Origin: Pyxicephalus adspersus
Lineage: Eukaryota > Chordata > Amphibia > Anura > Pyxicephalidae
Direction of reading: 5' to 3'
Assembly: GCF_032062135.1 (NCBI RefSeq)
Contig: NC_092859.1
Span: forward strand, 88,055,760-88,119,759
DNA: 64,000 nt
Positions within the stretch are counted from its first letter, which is position 1; the number at the start of each line of letters is the position of its first letter. Below are positions 13,655-25,410 of the stretch, one piece after another. Below the pieces are notes generated by a model, which saw nothing but the letters and a program-made list of their open reading frames with translations, ran no database searches and was not told the origin of the DNA. A program made the translations under genes and the position numbers.

Positions 13655-13798
13655 ATTGTTGATAGACTATCATGAGATAACTCGGGTGATCCAGCAAAAC
13701 AGGAATTGATTTTTTTAAAAATCATATGTTACCATTTGACAATTGTTTTCAGTCCTGGGCCAGATCTATTCCAAGTTTGCTAGATCATCCATGTTTTG
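13655..13798 (+). repeat. Palindromic MITE (diverged)
   Basis: Contains ATAACTCGGGTGATCCAGCAAAACAGGAAT and its mirror ATTCCAAGTTTGCTAGATCATCC around a spacer. It belongs to the subtype with GATAGACTATCATGAGA at the end. Confidence 0.65.
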
Positions 13799-14032
13799 AT
13801 GTGCAAAAAGAAACAACTGAAGAGTTTGTCTTGGTCATTAAAGAGCTGCAGAAAGAGCTCAATCTTTAAGATCACCCATGACCTCAGCTGTGTTTAGCAA
13901 AAGATTTCTTCTGCAAGTTATGCAAACTGCCCCCTTCAAGCCTCTGTTCTGCCCAGGAGCGAGCAGGTAAGCCCTGTTCGTATCTAGGAGGTCTCCGTAT
14001 GTCGGATGTCCTTAACCCGGGCACTACCTGTA
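13799..14032 (-). mobile_element. Truncated TACAGGTAG-ended DNA element
   Basis: Read on the minus strand from 14032, it starts TACAGGTAGTGCCCGGGTTA and continues through AAGAAATCTTTTGCTAAACA and TTAATGACCAAGACAAACT. This is collinear with the full copy at 54478-54966. It stops where the neighbouring MITE begins, so one half is missing. Confidence 0.75.
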
Positions 14033-14239
14033 TTTCTAGCTTTACTGATGGTAATAAGTATAGATCTGCATCTAGAGATGCAAGAATGAGGGTACTTTGT
14101 TAAAGCGGAACTAAACTCAAAACAATATAAACACATTTACCCGAAATCCCGCAAAATAATTTGCATTGTGAGTATTCTATAGAATTTGTATGTTCTTTTT
14201 AGCACTGTGTCTTTCAAAAATTGAAGCTAATTAAATATA

Positions 14240-14965
14240 CTAGAGATGAGCAAATCTCTCAAAAATTCGACTCGGTCGGTTCGCCAAATTTTCCGAAAAG
14301 ATTTGCTTCGATCTGAATTTATTCGCGACGAATCTCGTTAAAAACGGCTATTTCCGGTTATTTCGGGTATTTTGCGGTTGCTGTGCAGTACTTCTACTAT
14401 GTAATCTTAGATAGAGTTTCTCTATCCAAGAATACAGGGTACTAAAGGGGATGAATGGGCACAAGTCCCCATTCATCACCTGTAGTGCTCTGTATTCCTG
14501 AATAGTAAAACTCTATCTAAGAATACATTGAACAGCGCTGCAACAGCAATCGCTCTTGCCGTGCTGTGATTTTACTATGTATTCTTAGATAAAGTTTCTC
14601 TATCTAAGAGAAATACTTGAATACAGAGCACTACAGGTGATGAATGGGGACAAGTCGTAGTAAAATCACAGCACGGCACGGCAAGAGCAATTGCTGTAGC
14701 AGCGCTGTTCTATGTATTCTTAGATAGAGTTTCACTATCTAAGAATACAGGGCACTAGAGGTGATGAATGCGGACAAGTCCCTATTCATCCCCTGTACTG
14801 CCCAAAGATTGTAGTGGAATCTCTAAAGTCCTCAGACGTGCAGCCGCCATTTCAGGAAAAATTGTTACCACGAATCGCAAGAAATTTTAGATTCGGATCG
14901 AATCGAATTTTTCTTGAAATTCGGATCGAATTCCACTTCATCAGCTTCGATTTGCTCATTTCTAG
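14240..14965. mobile_element. Foldback-like non-autonomous DNA transposon
   Basis: Terminal inverted repeat CTAGAGATGAGCAAATC on the left, matched by GATTTGCTCATTTCTAG on the right. The interior is a patchwork of inverted copies of TCTTAGATAGAGTTTCTCTA and GGTGATGAATGGGGACAAGT. Subterminal sequences are rich in TCGAAT-like motifs. No transposase. Confidence 0.75.
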
Positions 14966-15115
14966 TCTTCACCTATATTGCTGCTTGACAACTTTTGTAC
15001 TTTTCAACAGGTCCCTGCTGAAGCAGTCTCTGGGTTATTTCTATTGCCTGATTTCAACTGAAACAACAATGGAAAACATCAATAGAAATCTGTTTATACT
15101 GTACAAGTACATATT

Positions 15116-15326
15116 GGGCCTGATTTAGTAAAGCCCTCCAAGGCTGGAGAAGATACATTTTTATCAGCGACGCTGGGTCATCCAACAAACCTGGAATGGA
15201 TTTCTTTTCTATTAGTTAGCAAATGTTTTGAATCCTGGACCAGATCTATTCCAGGTTTGCTGGATCACCCAGCTTCATTGATGAAAGTGTATCCTCTCCA
15301 GCCTTGGAGTGCCTTTTTAAATCAAT
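15116..15326 (+). repeat. Palindromic MITE, full copy
   Basis: Starts GGGCCTGATTTAGTAAAGCCC, ends GGAGTGCCTTTTTAAATCA; the two halves mirror each other through AGCAAACCTGGAATGGATTT and TCTATTCCAGGTTTGCTGGA. Confidence 0.9.
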
Positions 15327-16246
15327 ATGAGCTTATCCTCTTTTCTTTTGAGCCATAATTCCAATTGGAGCCAACTTGCTGCCTCTCATCACGTTTTCTT
15401 CATATTATTCAGTTTTGGTTCCATCACAACTTTTGGTCTGCTGCTACCACTGAAAGGCTGCACCATACTCCTCAAAACAAGTTCCAGACCTTGCAAAAGC
15501 AAAAGCCACTGTTATTCTGAATAGGTAATCAACAAGAACTCCTTCCTTTTTTTCAGGGCTATACCACATCGAATTCCAACTTCTTCTTGAAAGATCAGAC
15601 CTCCAGGACTAATACAAAATCTCTCAAACTTTAGCTGCAAGGCATTCCAGTGGTGCTTCAAAAAGTCTATTACAGCTTCTTTTAGGCAGCCATTAAATGT
15701 TGCCAGACATGCTGCCGACTAATTACCACAGATCAATGCTCATATGAACTCAAAAAAACAACAACTGCATTGTATGATTTTAGATGAACATCAACTGTCT
15801 CTTTCATAGCATTGAAAACAACAAGAAAACAATTTATTTTGATGCTCATCTGAACATGTGTATTTGTATTGCAACAAAAGAAAATCAGGTGTTCTGTGTG
15901 GCAGATCTATAAATCATTTTGCAGGTAAAACATGTATTCAGCTGTTGGCCTGGAGATCAACTTTAATATTATCAAACATATTTACTTCTTTAAAAGAAAA
16001 CTCAACTTATTTGCTCTCATAGACAAACTTAACATTGGAGATAGAAAAAAAACTATGTAGCAATTTATTAATTGCTACAATTACAAATGCATGGTAAAAT
16101 TCCTCCTTCATGGAACAACTGTTCTAAGCATCTTCATTCTAAAAAAAAATTACCATCCCTTTATGGTCCATTATATTGATGTAATAGTTCCACTCTTCTC
16201 AATTATTTTTATTTTGTTCTGGCATTATTTTCAGCAACCTGGTCAT
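15327..16246. other. Intergenic, no recognised features
   Basis: Short frames only; no family motif seen. Confidence 0.5.
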
Positions 16247-17190
16247 TAGTGTTGGTGTTTGAATTCGGGTTGTCTGTATATTGAACCTGAATATGGCTGT
16301 TTGAATTATGATAGACCCGACCCAAAAAACACGGGATTCAACAGCGGAAATTCGTGTGTAAAAAAATGTGTTAAAAAAAATTAATGGTAAAGTAATTTAT
16401 TGAATGTGTGTGATTTGTGTAACTAACTTTTATTTTTTTTACAGGTTATCCCACAATGACAAAATGATTCCCACGGCTGCACAGTGTTGGATCCCCGGGC
16501 ACTAGAGGTTAAATGGGACAACATTCCCCATTCATCACTTCTAATGCTCTGTGATTGGCTGAGGAAAGGTAAACCCTGACAACAGCTCAAGCGTCATCAT
16601 GACTTTCCTTTTCCCAGCCAATCACAGAGCACTAGAGGTGAATGAATGGGAAAACTGGTCCCCATTTAGCCTCTGGTGCCCTGGGGATCTTCTCAATAAA
16701 TGCAGCCGCTGCCAGCATTCATTGAGAACAGTGTGCGATCCGTGGCACTAGAGGTTAATTAACCTCTAGTGCCGGGGATCTTCCAATGAATGCGGCCGCA
16801 GTACTAGAGGTTAATTATCCTCTAGTGCCAGGGATCTCTCAATGAATGTGGCCGCAGGCTTTCAGCAGCCAGTCAGGGAGCACTATCTCTTTATCCTGGA
16901 TAGAGTTTTTCTATCCAGAAACACAGGGCTCCTTGTGTTCTTGGATAGAGAAACTCTATCCAAGAACACATACAACTAGTAAAGGGCTGCAAGAGCAATC
17001 AGGGGAGTGGAGCTGTCAGCTCTGCTCCCCTGATTGCTTTTGCGGTTCTTCACAGTCCCTAAAAATAACCGGAATTCTCCCACCATTGACTTTAATTGTG
17101 TTCAAATTCGGCATTTGATCACCCGAACAATATCTCCCTATTCGATCGAATAGCTGTCAAATCAAATAGTGAGATATTCGACCAACACTA
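16247..17190. mobile_element. Large foldback-like non-autonomous DNA element
   Basis: Left end TAGTGTTGGTGTTTGAATTCG and right end ATTCGACCAACACTA are inverted repeats. The interior repeats the module GCACTAGAGGTTAAATGGG / CCCATTTAGCCTCTGGTGCC and a GGATAGAGTTTTTCTATCC hairpin, related to the interior of 14240-14965. No transposase frame. Confidence 0.7.
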
Positions 17191-19859
17191 CTTGTCATAA
17201 CAGTAATGGTGTATCATTACTATGCTACGTCATCTTCATAACCAATCAATATGTACAATAAATATAATTTTGTTTTTTTCCCCCTATCTTTGGTGCGCAA
17301 ACTACAAAATGCTTTTAATTAATTATTTATAAATATCTATTATATAGTGACAAAAATCATACTGCTGTCAGAAAGCAATGACAAATTTCATTTTTGTTGT
17401 AATGAAGTGCACACGCTTACATTTTTCTTCTGCCATAATAAATTTACACTTCTCACTGTAAATTGCAATCAAGTGTTTGTTGGGGAGCTAGAAGATCAGC
17501 ATTTTTGCTATTAATAATGCATTAATTTGTGTATTCATATGCCCTCTTACCAATGTTGTTGCTGTTTGAACTCCCTGCTTACCTGATCATTTTTATTTAT
17601 TATGATGGCAAATTACAGAATAGCATGTGGTCTGTTCATGATGGTGTGCTACTGCCATCATGTGGAGAAACCATATATTAACAGTAAGAGACAAAAACAG
17701 ACAAATGTTTGCTTGCATATTTCCCAAAGGTACTTTTGATGGGAACACATTTTATTGTGCAGATATTCTGCAACTTGTTAAAACATCTTTATATTAGACA
17801 ATATACATGGACTTTTGTGATCTTCCTGAGTAAATCAAAAAGGCTTTTATTGCAGATCTCAATTCTGCAGGGGCTAGCTTGCCTGTGTGTCATGCTGACT
17901 CTCTTGCTTCAATAGTTTGTGTCACCTACCTATTCCTGGTCAGTGATTTAAAAGGTATTAAATAATGTTTTAGAGGGAGGTCAGCAATGACATTCTACAT
18001 TTTTTTTTTCGGATAAATTTTCTTTTTGTTTCTTTAGATTTTTATAAGACAAGAAAAGAAGGTAAATTACAAAACTACAAATGTAACAAAAAATTTAAAG
18101 AGATGCAAGCTTAATTGTTAGTTATCACTATGGAGCTAGGTTTAGCTAAAGTTCAAAACCTTAGGTAGTTTAAAAAGAAACATAAAGAGAAGCAAGACAT
18201 ATATGAGACAGGAGATAAGGGCAAGGAAGGCAGGGTGAGGGTACAGGTAGGTGATGGTATGGTTAAACAGGGACAACTGTATATTTATCCCCTCTAATCC
18301 ACCCTCATATCTTTAAAGAGTTGATTTCCGCTGCATGTTAACCCAATCTCCAGCAGTCTTCAGCAAAGTAAACTACCTTTTCATTGTTCTACTTTGACAA
18401 AACCAATTTAGGTCACTCATCTAGAACAACTACACAAATATGGATTCTTGCTCTTCCCAGTGCCCATACTTGTTCATACATACTTGTTCCATGTCAAAGG
18501 CAGGGTTAGCATTATAGACAGGAAACATGCATTTTTAAAATGAGGTCAGCTATTAACAGCTAATACATGCTTCTTGGAATGGTAAACTTTCACAACAAAC
18601 AGTTTTACTTTATCGTCTGTAATTCCCATTCATGTCAGAAAGCTGAAAGCCTAATGCCAGCATCAGTCTTCCCAATTTAAAGGGAGTCATTTTATTTTGT
18701 GACCTTTTTTTGGACCTGTATATGTTTAATATATCTATATTTACACCAATAGTACCTGCAATATATTTTTATCTTCATTTTATATTTTTACTTTCTATTC
18801 TTGTGCGGCCAGCTTTGTTAAAGTCGGAGCACTTATGATTGACACTTCACTTGCTTTGCTTTAATGTTCCCCTTTTTGAAAGCTCATTTTCCTTCTGATT
18901 TCCTTCATTTTAAACAGGTCACTTCCTCAGCATGAAATGGCTTTGAAGAAAAAAGGAAAAGTCAGCACCACTCAAACAAGACTACAAGGTGTTGAGCAGT
19001 CCAAGAGGTGAGCAGCTTCTATTAACACAGTGCCACCGCTCACCGGTATCTTGTTAATGTATACTCATATATTGATAAAGTAAATGAATATCTATTTAAT
19101 TTACTGTGAGGTGCGCCAATAATACACAATAATACACATATTACACATTATGTACATAAGTAATGCAAAAAAAGTAAAACGAACAAATGAAAAAAATCCT
19201 AATAACATATTTACAAAAGAAAAACAACCTTAGTATAGGTATCTAGAAAGATCCAAAACAATAGAAAAAGATTAAAAAGAATTGCTAAGCTGCCCACATA
19301 AACATAAAAGTGGTGGAAGTAGAATTAACACCCAATAAATGTGCTGCATAAGTCAGAAAGCTCTCTGGATCACCAGCCGTCTAGCCAATCGAATTTCTGA
19401 TGCTTTCAACCTAAAGAAAATTCCAGGCACAAAAACTTTAAAGTATATTTCTCAAAATACAGAAATGATATAAATCTATTTATGTGCACCAAATACTTTT
19501 GAAAAGGCACCTATTAAGTACAACTTCTTAAAACATATAGCCACACCAAGAATAAAACACTTATACATATATACACTGTGGTGCTCAGTATAACATATAG
19601 GCCATTGATCTCATGAGGAAAACACTTTAAAGTACCAACCAACATTTTAGTTTATGCAAAGGAACCTTTTTTTTGTATACTGTATGATTAGCCGGAGAGG
19701 GCAGTAATAAAGAGATAGTTAGTGGCCCAGCTGGGCTAGGATTGCTTTTGTTGTTTTTTTTGTTTTTCGTACATGCTTTGATGCAATAAAGCACCCAGGC
19801 AGGAGCCTAAAGTTTTGTTTCAGAAATACTTGACCTTGTGCTGCCTCATTTTGAACTGC
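17191..19859. other. Intergenic, no recognised features
   Basis: AT-rich with T-rich tracts near 18001 and 18700. No gene or well-defined repeat is supported. Confidence 0.5.
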
Positions 19860-20354
19860 TGCCAGTCTGTTGATACGAGCAATCCCCCCACTCCGCATCA
19901 CCCGGAAGATGTCACACATCTTGCCGGGTGATGCAGTGGGGATTTCCCCGCCCTACTCATTCCCCTGCTCGCGTCTCCCGGAGGCTGATCTCCAGGTGAT
20001 GCGAGCAGGAGAGTGAGCAGCGGGGACATCATCCCCTACTCCCGGACGCTGAGATGTGATGCAGAAATCCTGCATGGTGCATCGCATCTAACTTCAGATG
20101 CGTGCAGCGGGGTGGTGGGAACCCGGGCGGTATTTAAAAGCAGATTACGGAGTAATATGCTTTTAAATTTCCCGCCCGGCCACGCCCCCGACGGAGAAGC
20201 GCCCCGCCATCACAGAGGGATCCTGAGATCGCCGCTGGAGCTCGGGGATAAGGTAAGGGGGTCCCCCAAAGGTACCCCGAGTGTGACTCGGGATTACTGC
20301 TTTTTGCAATTTTTCCCACCCCGAGTCACACTCCGGAATACCGCTAGGGGGGTT
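19860..20354. repeat. GC-rich interspersed element ending GGGGGGTTAA
   Basis: A CpG-bearing block with several hairpins: CGGGTGATGCAGTGGGG around 19900, TTAAAAGCAGATTACGG/TAATATGCTTTTAA at 20136-20165, and CCCCGAGTGTGACTCGGG with its partner CCCGAGTCACACTCCGG at 20276-20336. The right end CCGCTAGGGGGGTTAA resembles the TTAA ends of 25411-26324. The left boundary is unclear. Open frames on both strands here are by-products of the GC content. Confidence 0.6.
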
Positions 20355-21085
20355 AATATCGATAAATGTGAGGTTTTCTACTTGGAGGCTAACAACATGC
20401 ATAATCCATTCTACGGGGAATAAATATGGGGGAGTCAAAAATGGAAAAGAATCTTGGGGTTCTGGTAGATCATAGACTTAAATTAGCATGCAATGCCAAG
20501 CTGCAATATCTAAAGCTAGTAAAGCACTTTTCTTGTATTAAAATAGGAATAGACTGCAGAGATGGAGACATAATCCTGCCCCTGTACAAAGCATTGGTCA
20601 GACCACATCTGGAATTTGCAGTCCAGTTTTGGGCACCAGTTCACAAAAATGATATTTTAGAACTGAAAAGAGTGCAGAGAGGGACAACTAAAATAATAAA
20701 AGGAATGGAGGAGCTCAGCTTTGAGGAGAGATTATGTGAACTGAATCTATTCTCCTTTGGGAAGAGACATTTAAGGGGGGGTATGATCACCCTGTATAAA
20801 TATATAAATGGTGCATATAAGGAAACTGCTTTACAATTATTCACTTGAAGGTCATTACAAAGGACAAGGGAGCACTCTTTGCGTCTGGAGGAAAAAAGAG
20901 TTAAATATCAGCATAAGGAAGGGATTCTTCTCAGTAAGATCTGTAAAAATTTAGAGTAGGCTCTCTCAGGAAGTAGATTGGGCACATTTTATAGATTACT
21001 TTTGGAAAAGCTGGCTGCTTTCCTAGAAGCACCGAATATAGAACTTAGCTAAATAGGCTCAAGGGTTAGATTCCACCCCACCTTA
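20355..21085 (+). pseudogene. LINE reverse-transcriptase remnant (C-terminal part)
   Basis: The frame 20426-20848 encodes MEKNLGVLVDHRLKLACNAK, DIILPLYKALVRPHLEFAVQFW, ELKRVQRGTTKIIKGMEELSFEERLCELNLFSF. This is the well-known C-terminal region after the reverse-transcriptase core in CR1/jockey-type LINEs (ALVRPHLEYxVQFW, LERVQRRATK). It continues past a stop at 20846-20848 as HSLRLEEKRV... with further stops. Only this segment is present: no endonuclease and no YADD core. It begins immediately after the TTAA end of the preceding GC-rich element. Dead, 5'-truncated copy. Confidence 0.75.
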
Positions 21086-23404
21086 CTCTTTCTAGGAAAC
21101 CAGCCTTAGAGCTGAAAATTTAAACAACCAACAAGGAAACCTACAGGTTCCCTGCAAATGAACTGCTGCTGGTTTCACCTCAGTAGTAATATCTAAGAAA
21201 CCGCGGTCCCACCTATCACCCATCCAACACTTTGCCTAGTAACAAAGGTGACCTCTTTGTCTGTGTTATAAAAAATACTGTATCCATATATTGCTGCCTT
21301 ACTGAAGTTTATCCCTTATTTATTCTGGGACAATCTTTTTGCTTTTTGTATGGGTTTTCTGACTCTTATATTTTAACATCTCAGATACAGATTTAGATTC
21401 AGTGCCTGAATCCTCCTATGATTCAAAATATATTTCTTATTTGGCAATACAAGAATAAATGTCTTTTTTGTTAGAATTCCTTTATTTCTTTGTGATTTGT
21501 AGTTCTCCGTTTCACAACATTTTCACTTGTTACTAACTCAGATAACTTAGGCTACTACATGCCTCAAGCCAAGAGTGTTATTTATAGTATAATAGGGCCA
21601 GGTATGTATGGCCATATTTGTAAGCATCTTGCTATGAAGCATATGGCTGTAGCAGCAAGGTGAAAATAAGCACATGGGTGTAATTAATAGTGTCATTATA
21701 TACCATTTGATAAATAACCTTTTCAGCACAAATCACTAAAGAATGTGATTTTTAATTACATTTAATTTCCTAAATTTTGAGGCAACATTTTTTGTGCAGT
21801 CAGCACTTGCAAATTAGTGTATAATAGATGCATATTCAGATAATGAATGAAGTGTATTTAAGGTTGCTTTCACGGGACTGCTTTGTGACAATGTGTAGTA
21901 AAGTATATTACATGCATCAGAGCACCTGGTGGTGTCATTCATTTGAATGACACACCAACATACCTCCACAATGCACAGCCCAGCACAATGTGTCTTTCAC
22001 AGCTTAGAGTGCACCTAAGCATCTGTTTGGTTAATACTAACCTAAAAAAATTTGCTTTTGTGATCTACAAGAAAAATGTATATATCACAATTAAAGTTTT
22101 ACTGTTTGGGGGGTTCTAGTTTTGGGAGTAAATTGCATGCAGCATTGTCACCAAAACTGCTTGTATTGGTCTGGGCTGGGGGTACAAACAGTTCAAGCAA
22201 AACATTATTTTCTAAATCCTTACTGGCATACAACCTGGATGGAAAGTGAAAGTAAGGAAAGTGAGCATTTAGCCCCCTTTCTTCCTGGCCATACCAGGCC
22301 CCTGACTTTGTCAAACAGGTGGCCCCGGGATTCTGCCCCTCACTCTTTCCCAGAAGGGAACCCTTAAATAAAAACATCACAGAATATGTTTCCCCTCTGC
22401 ACAGTCTGACATATTGTTTTACTTGATTTTGATTTTACCATTTGTTTTCTTTTTTGTAAGGTAAATTTATAATATTGCATATAATTATGTATATATTTAA
22501 TTATCACACTGTAGTGGTAGTGATCAACAGTGTAATATTGTAATGAATTGAATATACCCAAGATTTTTTGACCTGATGCCACTATTGCAAAAAGGATGTT
22601 AGCTTATACTTGGGTCACACAGTGGTGCTATGTCTTCATGTAAAGTATTACTAAACTTTTAACCTCTTGACATCTCAAAATTTTAAAATTTTGAATAAGT
22701 TACCATTTACTGGTTGCCAACAACAATGCATAAAAGATCATTTAAGAGCAATTCAAAATGACAAGATACTGTAAAAAGAAAGAAAAGATAAACAGACTGA
22801 GCCCATTTATTTTTCGTTTTCAAACATTTATATAAATGTTTTAAAAATATTTTTAAATAATAAAAATAAATAAATGTTTTAAAAATTCCACATCTTGTGA
22901 CATTGTTGATGATTATTCTTTTGAATGTCATAAGTGACTGCTGCATTTTTTTCTTTACGTTTATACTCAAATCAATATAGTTTTCCTGTTTTTTTTTTCA
23001 GGTAAAAGTAGTCACCTTGGTTTTTATTCAGATCAGTTTATATCTGATAGTATGTAGGAGGTAGAAGGGCAGGTGGAGAGCTATCCCCTGGGAAGACTTC
23101 TGGTGTGCTAAAGATCTCAACAAATTTGATTTTTTTTTCTAGCAGATTAGAAACACCTGCTGCTTGTAGTCTTTCTATATTTATTTAAAATTTTTTTAAA
23201 ACTTTAGTAACGATTCTTTATGGTAGGGGAAATCTATATGGTAGTGTTTAAAATAAGAAAGATGGATTTTGAGGGCTCCAGTTTTATACTAAAATACCAA
23301 TAACTTGTTATTCAATAATACCATAGTGAAACATCCAGTATGACATAACAAAATAATCATACATACATTGTTGCTTATTTATGTAAGTCCATGAGTAAGG
23401 CAGT
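21086..23404. other. Intergenic, mostly unrecognised
   Basis: A CAGGCCCCTGACTTTG-type repeat piece lies at about 22120-22375 and a similar piece (CAGGCCCCTGTCTGCCC) at about 26690-26760. Otherwise AT-rich with no coding evidence. Confidence 0.4.
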
Positions 23405-23447
23405 CTCATCGCCTGATGCCTTTCACCCCTACAGGCTTCTTCAGGGC
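23405..23447 (-). repeat. GAAGAAGCC...GGTGAAAGGCATCAGG repeat motif, inverted
   Basis: On the minus strand: GCCCTGAAGAAGCCTGTAGG followed by GGTGAAAGGCATCAGGCG. Same layout as the motifs at 10826, 52860 and 62267. Confidence 0.4.
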
Positions 23448-23507
23448 ACTCTGAATTTCGATGCAAAGTGTACACTCTGGTCATGACTCCTAACTGTCCA
23501 ACACCAT

Positions 23508-23723
23508 GGCACTGATTTATTAAAGGCTGGAGAGAATACACTTTGATCAGCGAAGCTGGGTGATCCAGCAAACCTGGATTGGATCTGGTCCAGGATTCAA
23601 AAACATTTTCTAGCATATAGCAAATTATTTTAAGGAATCCATTCCAGGTTTTCTGGATCACCCAGCTTCGCTGATCAAAGTGTATTCTCTCCAGCCTTGG
23701 AGAGCTTTAGTAAATCAGGGCCC
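23508..23723 (+). repeat. Palindromic MITE, full copy
   Basis: GGCTGGAGAGAATACACTTTGATCAGCG at the left mirrors CGCTGATCAAAGTGTATTCTCTCCAGCC exactly at the right, around a spacer with CAAATTATTTTAAGG. The arms are nearly identical, so it could form a long hairpin. Confidence 0.9.
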
Positions 23724-23816
23724 ATATGTCAACCTGGATATATGTGTTTAGTTTACAAAATTGCTACAATTTCAAAATAAACTATTTCTTTAGAAAGATA
23801 TCCACATTTCTCATGG

Positions 23817-23967
23817 TGGCTTATTTAATAAAGCTCTCTAAGACTGCAGAGTATACATTTCCATCAGTGAAGCTGGGTGATCCAGCAAACCTGGAATAGA
23901 TTTCCTTAAAGTAATTTGCTATTTGTTAGTGTATCTTTTCCAGACTTGGAGAAATTAATCAGGCTCA
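23817..23967 (+). repeat. Palindromic MITE, internally deleted
   Basis: Left half complete (TTTAATAAAGCTCTCTAAGAC to AGCAAACCTGGAATAGATT). The right half jumps to GTGTATCTTTTCCAGACTTGG. It lies about 95 bases from the previous copy. Confidence 0.8.
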
Positions 23968-24494
23968 TGGTCAGACAGATATGTTTCTTTTGACTATTAC
24001 ATGTATCTGATGGCAATACTTTTTTGTTACACTAGATGGTGCTATGACTCTTAGAACAGTGGCCTCTGTACTCATTTGTTGCTGTTTGGAAAATGTGTGT
24101 TGTGTTGCTAAGTTACACATCTATTAAATGGTGAACCACGTTTCCTTCTCAGGCTTTTCCCAAATTTACAGAATTTTGTGAAAACAAGACTTAAAAAAAT
24201 CATTGTATCATGTATTACTTTTCATAGCATCTTAATTAAATTTTGATTGCAAAAAAAAAATCACTCCTTGTGATGCTAAAAAAAGCACAGACTTGAATGT
24301 ATTACCATACTATTACGTTAGAAAGCTGAAAAAGCATTGACCTCATATACATATGCACTTAATCAATCCTTACTCTTGATACAGGGCAGGGCTGTAACAA
24401 AAACAAGAGAACATAGGTATAACACTTTAGGCCTCAAAATCTTAGGGCCCAAGTAGGCACTTGGGGTTTTCAACATATTAGTAATTAGCTAGAG

Positions 24495-24688
24495 CAGGCG
24501 TGCACAACAGGTGGATCACGATCTACCGGTAGATCGCAAAGGCAATAGTAGATCACTGAGCTCTACATTTCAAAATAAACTTTACTGCGCACAGGAGTTA
24601 TCAAGTCCAAGTTTTTATTGTTGATAGATCATTTTGACTTGGTCATTTTAAAAGTAGCTTGCAAGCCAAAAACGTGTGGGCACCCCTG
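24495..24688. mobile_element. Short hAT-like element
   Basis: Ends CAGGCGTGCACAAC and, inverted from the right, CAGGGGTGCCCACAC. Interior GATCACGATCTACCGGTAGATCGC is itself palindromic. Flanking 8-mers AGCTAGAG and ATCTAGTA match in 5 of 8. Confidence 0.65.
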
Positions 24689-25362
24689 ATCTAGTATGTT
24701 GTCGTTTTCAGAGGCTGCATCTGTTAGTCTGGCCACTATATCACGAAGACTTTAAACATCAGAGACTGAAATGTTACAGTTAGTGTGTGTTTTGTAGTTT
24801 TCATTTTGATTACATTTTCCTGACTGCAGTTTCAGCTTTATATCAATTTCACCACAATTACCATGTAGTGCAATTTTTATATGGCATGTCTTACCTTTTT
24901 ATTACTGTTCTTACCCTCTCCCATTTTTTCATCATTCCCCTTTTATTCCCTTCTTGCTTCTTTTTTCTTTCTGTTATACTTACCTATAGGATAATAAAAA
25001 CTGTTTTTTTTTACAGTTTTATGGATGGTGTGGACCTTGTTTCTATTATTTAGGCACCATTATCTGTGACTTTTAACAAAAGAAAAACTTTTTTACTATG
25101 ATATCTCAATTTTTTGCTGGTACCTATCTGCCTATTTATAGGAGAGCTTAGTAAAGACCTCATGTTAGAAATTTGACTTTATACATTTAAACTTTGAAGG
25201 CAAATTTTATTGTAGCTTCCAACTTTTTGAATCGATTGCAAAGCCCGTGACCATATTATTATAACCACAACTGCTATAAATGGTGATTGAAAGATTGAAA
25301 GACAAGGTCCCTAAGGAGTAGGATAGCCAAAATGTTCAGTTCTTTACAGCATTAGGTTTAAT

Positions 25363-25393
25363 ACAAACACACACACATATATATATATATATT
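25363..25393. repeat. (CA)n(TA)n microsatellite
   Basis: ACACACACACA running into ATATATATATAT just left of the TTAA-ended element at 25411. Confidence 0.85.
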
Positions 25394-25410
25394 TACCTTT
25401 GTTCAGTTGA

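Noticed and set aside
20013..20438. Overlapping reading frames on both strands in the GC-rich block
   Set aside because: Open because stop codons are rare in GC-rich repeat sequence; low-complexity translation without motifs.
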